NCBI GenBank assembly: GCA_024232355.1
Contig: JAAEPW010000963.1
Span: 1 to 35,057 of the forward strand
Source of the DNA: Chloroflexota bacterium
Lineage (GTDB): Bacteria > Chloroflexota > Anaerolineae > B4-G1
DNA: 35,057 bases
Direction of reading: 5' to 3'
A model generated the notes under the pieces. That model searched no databases and was not told where the DNA came from. It saw only the letters and a list, made by a program, of their open reading frames with translations. Made by a program: the position numbers and the translations under genes. This document shows positions 30,898 through 35,057 of the stretch, piece by piece; positions within the stretch are counted from its first letter, which is position 1; the number at the start of each line of letters is the position of its first letter.

Positions 30898-32765
30898 CCA
30901 CCAATCTCCTCTTGGGCAAATGCTCCCAAACCTAGCTCTTTTATTTTCTCTGCTGTAGGACGTCCACCCTCATCCCATTCCATCGCGTCGTAAAAATCCG
31001 TCACCAACCGCTGAATGTCCACCGTCATGCCCTGCGTGGGGCCGGGGTCGGCGATCCGCTCCTCGACAAACCGAACCGGCAGATCATCGTCGGCCCGGCT
31101 GGCCCCGTGGCGCAGGTTGAACAGATTTTCCAGATTGACGATCCGCTCTCCGGCCAGGAGCAGAGATTCCACATCCAGGTCCCAACCGGTCAATAGCGCA
31201 CTCAGGGCCGCCTCGTTCTCCAGGCTGAAATCGCTGATCACCGACAGGACGGGTACCTTGCAGATGCCCAGCGCATCAAGAACGGCCGAGACGATCATTG
31301 ATCGTTTGACCAACTGCCCCTTGCCCTCTGTCGCGAAACGGTTCACGGATTCTTCCGTGCCAAACCACTCGCGCCCTTGTTCCGGCCCCCAGCGATACTC
31401 GGGCGCGGCGTACACGCTGGTGAAATCGCCGCCCCGGGTCGAGACCGCATAGCCCAGCGCGCTTCCCATCAGGCCACGGGGATCGTAGGCGGTCAATTCT
31501 AGCCCTTTGCTGTGATGGGCAAACGTCTCGGCCCCCTTCCCGATGGTCTGGGCAGCCCGCCGCACACCCTCGGCCAGCACCGCGCCCAAGCCCTCCCGGC
31601 AAGCGATGCGTTTGATCATTTCCTCCATCGCCTCGGCGTTGCCCCAGGTCAACTCGATCCCGCCGGTATCCTCCGAGGAGAGGATGCCCCGCTGGAAAAG
31701 CTCCATCGCAAAGGCCAACACGCCGCCCACAGAGATGACGTCCAGCCCCAGTGTCCCGGTCAGGTTGTAGAGATAGAGCACCGCCTCTGGGTCGTCCAGC
31801 CCGCACTTGGCCCCCAGGTTGATGATCGGCTCAATGTCGGGCCGCTCGCCGCGCGTGCCTGCGTATGGCCCCTCATTGATCTCGATCTCGGCCTTGCAGT
31901 GCACGGGGCAGCGATGGCAGGTTCGGGATCGGGTCACATAGTCGATCAACCGGCTGCCGTCGATCCGATCCGCGCCCTCAAAGTGCACTTGCTGATAGTT
32001 TCGGGTGGCCAACACGCCGAATTCGTTGGCCCAATTGACAAAGTTGGTGTTGCTAAAGCGAGCGTACGTCTCGTAGCGGGGCGAGTTGCGGATTCTGCGC
32101 GCGTATTCGCGCACGCCTTGCCGGACAGCCTCGTCGCTCTCTTGGCGTCCCTTTTTCCCGCGCACCGCAATCGCTTTGAGGTTCTTGGACCCCATCACCG
32201 CGCCCATTCCGGTCCGACCGGCGGCGCGCCGGGTCCCAGTCATAATGCACGCATAGCGCACCAGATTTTCGCCGCCAATGCCAATGACGGCCAGTCTCAC
32301 CGCTTTCCCCAGCTCGGCTTGAAGCGACTCGGTGACCACACGTGGGTCCATTCCCCACAATTGGCTCGCATCCCCAAGTTCGACCCGGTCACCATCGATC
32401 CACAACGTCACCGGACGCCGGGCGCGGCCCCGAATGAGCAGCGTCTGGATACCGGCGGCTCGAAGCTCGGCCCCAAAGTAGCCGCCGACGCTGGAACTCC
32501 CCAACAGGCCGGTCAGCGGTGAGCGCGCGCCAACGTGCAGTCGAGAAGATGACGGAGCCGGGGTACCCGTAAGCAACCCGCAACTGAACAGCAAGACATT
32601 GTCCGGCCCCAGCGGATCGACCCCTGCCCCCACGTGCTGGGCCAGGAACCAGGCGTTGGCCCCGCGCCCCCCCAGAAACTGCCGCACGGGGGTTGCCGGG
32701 AAATCCTCCACCTGAATCTCTTCCGTTGTCAGATTGACTGTCAACAACTTGCCTATGGAATGCAT
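30894..32765 (-). CDS. Aldehyde:ferredoxin oxidoreductase family (tungsten/molybdenum pterin enzyme)
   Basis: The 623-residue protein is a full-length AOR-family oxidoreductase. GGRGANAWFL opens the first domain. The [4Fe-4S] ligands are C283, C286, C290 (CHRCPVHC) and C502 in LGICKVPV. The pterin-binding segments are GRTGMGAVMGSKNLKAIAVRG and YDPRGLMGSALGYAVSTRGGD. These enzymes oxidise aldehydes or reduce carboxylates, coupled to ferredoxin, using tungsten or molybdenum bis-pterin. ATG 32765 follows AAGGAGG. The genes downstream are in one operon. A ferredoxin partner and tungstate transporter are not in view. Confidence 0.93.
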   Translation of the reverse strand: MHSIGKLLTVNLTTEEIQVEDFPATPVRQFLGGRGANAWFLAQHVGAGVDPLGPDNVLLFSCGLLTGTPAPSSSRLHVGARSPLTGLLGSSSVGGYFGAELRAAGIQTLLIRGRARRPVTLWIDGDRVELGDASQLWGMDPRVVTESLQAELGKAVRLAVIGIGGENLVRYACIMTGTRRAAGRTGMGAVMGSKNLKAIAVRGKKGRQESDEAVRQGVREYARRIRNSPRYETYARFSNTNFVNWANEFGVLATRNYQQVHFEGADRIDGSRLIDYVTRSRTCHRCPVHCKAEIEINEGPYAGTRGERPDIEPIINLGAKCGLDDPEAVLYLYNLTGTLGLDVISVGGVLAFAMELFQRGILSSEDTGGIELTWGNAEAMEEMIKRIACREGLGAVLAEGVRRAAQTIGKGAETFAHHSKGLELTAYDPRGLMGSALGYAVSTRGGDFTSVYAAPEYRWGPEQGREWFGTEESVNRFATEGKGQLVKRSMIVSAVLDALGICKVPVLSVISDFSLENEAALSALLTGWDLDVESLLLAGERIVNLENLFNLRHGASRADDDLPVRFVEERIADPGPTQGMTVDIQRLVTDFYDAMEWDEGGRPTAEKIKELGLGAFAQEEIGG

Positions 32766-32781
32766 TCATACCCTCCTTTTG

Positions 32782-32931
32782 CTACCGGACACTTTTCACA
32801 TACGAGTGGGATATGTTAATTTTTTGCCACGAATTGCACGAATTTTCACAAATTTTTCTCTCCACATTCGGTGCAACCTTCGGTTGCCTTAATTCGTGCA
32901 ATTCGTGGCTAAAGAAAAAAGTGTCCGGTAG
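32782..32931. repeat. Nested inverted-repeat element, about 150 bp, upstream of AOR
   Basis: Outer arms: CTACCGGACACTTTT (32782-32796) and its exact complement (32917-32931). Inner arms: GCCACGAATTGCACGAATT (32826-32844) and its exact complement (32891-32909). A short GCAACC..GGTTGC hairpin is at 32873-32887. The element lies right before the AOR ribosome site, so the AOR mRNA leader may fold through it if the promoter is upstream. The structure fits a MITE-like element. Confidence 0.8.
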
Positions 32932-32979
32932 TGAAACTCTCCTAGCTGCCGGCTACCAAGAAACAGCTTTCTGAAAAAG

Positions 32980-33039
32980 GCCCAAAACCCCGCCCCTGCT
33001 GTTTCTCGCAAAATGAAGAACACTAAAGGGGTTTTGGGC
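32980..33039 (-). terminator. Hairpin after the transporter gene
   Basis: GCCCAAAACCCC (32980-32991) and GGGGTTTTGGGC (33028-33039) are perfect complements around a 36-base loop. It sits 12 bases past the transporter stop on the minus strand. On the minus strand a U-rich stretch follows (complement of 32973-32978), so termination is plausible despite the long loop. Confidence 0.55.
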
Positions 33040-33051
33040 GCTATTCAGTTC

Positions 33052-35057
33052 TCATGGAGCAAGAGGCCAAAAGATGGGAGCCGTCAGCACCACCACGATC
33101 AGCACTACCAAAGTGAGTGGTGCGCCCACTTTGGCATAATCGGAAAAGCGATAGCCGCCAGGTCCCATGATCAACACGTTGGCCGGGTGACCGACCGGCA
33201 GCAAGAAACTGGCAGAAGTGGAAAAGGCCACCACCATTGCTGCCGTGTACGGAGAGATGGACATGTCGCCAGCGATGTTAAAGGCGATGGGCGCCATCAG
33301 CACTGCCACGGCGTGGGTGGGAATGACTTGGGCGGCCAAGGCGGTCACGACGAACAGCCCGACAAGCACGGCCAGTGGTCCCAATTGACCTACCACGGTC
33401 ACCATACTCTCGGCCAGAAAGCGGGCGGCACCGCTTTGCTCCATAGCTATGCCCAGGGGCAGCATACCGGCGATGAGAAAGACGGCCTTCCACTCGATAT
33501 AGTGGTAGGCTTCCTCCATATTCAGACAGCCGGTCAGAACCATCAATGTAGCGCCCATAACGGCCGCGATGGGGATGGTCAACCAGCCGAGTGTGACGGT
33601 TAGCAGGACGGTCGCCATCACCAGAGCGGCCACTGGGGCCTTGTTTCGCCGTATTGTCTCTTGAGCCTCTTCGGCCAGCACCAGGAAATCGGACTCGCGC
33701 CCCAGCACATTCAGTTTTTCGCGCGGGCCATAAAGCAAAAGGGCATCGCCAAAGCGTAAAGGCATATCGCGCAGGTCAGAGCGATACGATTGTCCGTGCC
33801 GCCACAGGGCCAGCACGTTCATGCCGTATTTCTCACGAAAGTGTATCTGGCGCAGTGTCTGGCCCACCAGCTTTGTATGTGGAGAGAGTACGATCTCTAC
33901 CAGACCAATCCGCTCCGACTCTAGGGCATTTTCCAGATCGGCCAGTTCTGGCGGCAGATCGCGCTCGATCTTTAGGTTCTGCAAGCCACGCATCGTGAGC
34001 AGTTCCTCGACGTTGCCCATAACCAACAGCGTATCTCTGGCAGCGATCCTCTCGTCTGGCCCAGGCGCTAGATGGGGTATCTCTTGGCGAATGATGCCCA
34101 GCACCATCAGTCCAAAACCATCACCCAGCCGAGTCTCGACCAACGTCTGGCCGACCATTGTCGAATCTTTGGGTACGCGCGCGGCGAATAATTGCTCAGA
34201 TAGCGGGGGTATCGCGGATGATTCGGTGTCACATTCGGCCAGATTGAGATATTGTCTCAGGGCATCTATCTGTGCGCGGGGACCCTGGCAAAAGAGCCTG
34301 TCATTTTGGCATAAAGGCTCGTCTTGCAAGTTTTCCACTTGCAGGGCCCCATCGCGGTATAAAGCCAGGACATTGACTCCAAAGCGTCGCCGAAAGTCAA
34401 CCTGACTCAGCGTCTGGCCTGGCAACTCGGAGCACGATGTAATGTCTACCCCAGCGACGTCAATCTCTGCCGAGATCAGGTCTTGGGCATCCAGCCCCTG
34501 GGTTTCGATAATCAGGTTTGGGTGTTCTCCCAGTTCGGTCAAATGATGGCTGCGCCCCTCAATTAACAATCTGTCGCCAGAATAGAGCGTCTCGTCTGGT
34601 TTTGGTGACAGGATATTACGGCCATTGCGAATGATGAGGACGACATTTAGCCCCAGGGCCGCGCCCAACCGGCTTTGGATCAGTGTTCTACCGGCCAACG
34701 CCGAGTCCTGCGGCACGCGCACGACGAACAAGCGCTCGCTCAAGTCATAAAATTGGTCCAGGTCGGCCATATCCCAGTCTGACGACTCGCGGACCAACTC
34801 TCGCGCCGGCAAGAGACGGCGTCCTAGCAACGCCATATAAGCCACGCCGGATAACATAACGACGAGACCCAGCGGTGTGTAATCGAACATGCGAAAGGGT
34901 TGCAGACCATAATCACGTAGAGCCATACTGACCAACAGGTTGGGGGGTGTACCGATGAGAGTGTTCAAGCCGCCCAGGAGCGAGCCAAAGGCGAGGGGGA
35001 TCAAAAGCTTTGAGGGCGAGCGATTCGTGCGCCGGGCAATGTTCACCACCACCGGCA
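33052..35057 (-). CDS. SLC13/DASS-type anion transporter with four RCK_C domains (N-terminus cut)
   Basis: The frame runs through the window edge (the first in-view codons read P-V-V-V-N). About 667 residues are visible. The membrane part has FGSLLGGLNTLIGTPPNLLV, the family's substrate-sodium site. A long cytosolic insert with four TrkA-C (RCK_C)-like units follows (each with a V-G-x-T-L or L-x-G-x-T-L core: LAGRTL, LPGQTL, MVGQTL, LVGQTL). The second membrane half contains GMLPLGIAMEQSGAA and VIPTHAVAVLM. Such proteins carry sulphate, phosphate or dicarboxylates. The RCK_C units could bind ligand to regulate transport. Substrate not assigned. The hairpin after the stop probably terminates it. 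Confidence 0.88.
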   Translation of the reverse strand, partial: PVVVNIARRTNRSPSKLLIPLAFGSLLGGLNTLIGTPPNLLVSMALRDYGLQPFRMFDYTPLGLVVMLSGVAYMALLGRRLLPARELVRESSDWDMADLDQFYDLSERLFVVRVPQDSALAGRTLIQSRLGAALGLNVVLIIRNGRNILSPKPDETLYSGDRLLIEGRSHHLTELGEHPNLIIETQGLDAQDLISAEIDVAGVDITSCSELPGQTLSQVDFRRRFGVNVLALYRDGALQVENLQDEPLCQNDRLFCQGPRAQIDALRQYLNLAECDTESSAIPPLSEQLFAARVPKDSTMVGQTLVETRLGDGFGLMVLGIIRQEIPHLAPGPDERIAARDTLLVMGNVEELLTMRGLQNLKIERDLPPELADLENALESERIGLVEIVLSPHTKLVGQTLRQIHFREKYGMNVLALWRHGQSYRSDLRDMPLRFGDALLLYGPREKLNVLGRESDFLVLAEEAQETIRRNKAPVAALVMATVLLTVTLGWLTIPIAAVMGATLMVLTGCLNMEEAYHYIEWKAVFLIAGMLPLGIAMEQSGAARFLAESMVTVVGQLGPLAVLVGLFVVTALAAQVIPTHAVAVLMAPIAFNIAGDMSISPYTAAMVVAFSTSASFLLPVGHPANVLIMGPGGYRFSDYAKVGAPLTLVVLIVVVLTAPIFWPLAP

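Noticed and set aside
31512..32522. Open frame of 336 codons on the plus strand
   Set aside because: It mirrors the AOR gene, whose iron-sulphur and pterin motifs are intact. The plus frame is low in recognisable structure and has no ribosome site.
33013..33603. Open frame of 196 codons, rich in His and Gln, on the plus strand
   Set aside because: Antisense to the transporter; the His/Gln-rich composition comes from reading membrane-helix codons backwards.
1..35057. CRISPR arrays, tRNA or rRNA genes
   Set aside because: No regularly spaced direct repeats and no cloverleaf or rRNA-like sequence were seen by eye. A tRNAscan or covariance search would be needed to be certain.

Overview
The window looks like a chromosomal piece of a Chloroflexota (Anaerolineae-like) bacterium. 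This is inferred from the gene mix, not from a marker gene: a stand-alone B12-binding subunit of methylmalonyl-CoA mutase with MeaB, an Obg/DRG-type GTPase with a TGS domain, M42 peptidase, FdrA, DUF2293, a tungsten/molybdenum aldehyde:ferredoxin oxidoreductase and abundant short palindromic repeats. No rRNA, tRNA, CRISPR or phage module is visible. Coding density is high and most genes have clear Shine-Dalgarno sites.

Layout. 1-140: right end of an IS66-like element. 286-452: a long imperfect inverted repeat. 669-4143 (+): a tight operon of mutase small subunit, meaB, histidine phosphatase, GNAT acetyltransferase and PRPP synthetase. 4150-5949 (-): GNAT and a PLP aminotransferase, with a palindrome cluster between them. 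6038-13019 (+): DUF402 protein, a small STAS-like protein, a zinc-ribbon gene broken by an in-frame TAG, a lectin-like protein, the TGS GTPase, a GH31 alpha-glucosidase and a lipoprotein with Asp-box repeats. 13413-15548 (-): sugar oxidoreductase and DegT-type aminotransferase behind a consensus promoter and a palindrome-rich leader. 15906-17641 (+): double-SIS sugar-phosphate protein and an MBL hydrolase. 17823-18887 (-): M42 aminopeptidase. 19165-22976 (+): fdrA, a zinc-ribbon membrane protein, a methyltransferase and DUF2293. 23077-26529 (+): amidohydrolase, nitrilase-family hydrolase, GAF histidine kinase. 26619-28593 (-): GlsB-like membrane protein, a deiodinase-like protein and a methyltransferase. 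28869-32765 (-): AOR, membrane protein, unknown protein and LysE exporter in one close-packed operon. 33052-end (-): SLC13-type transporter with RCK domains, cut by the window edge.

The most notable observation is at 27131-27742 (-). Two open frames that look like separate genes are one iodothyronine-deiodinase-like thioredoxin-fold protein. The catalytic position, in the context GSFT-x-PPF, is a TGA codon, and a hairpin fitting a bacterial SECIS lies 14 nt downstream. It is therefore probably a selenoprotein. Two copies of the same roughly 120-160 bp inverted-repeat element flank it in the same orientation.

Other structure not explained by ordinary genes: a duplicated fdrA C-terminal coding tail on the far side of the zinc-ribbon gene; a GC-rich palindrome family recurring in intergenic space, in a 5' leader and inside fdrA; a nested inverted-repeat element just upstream of AOR; and several sigma-70-like promoters, including two divergent pairs.
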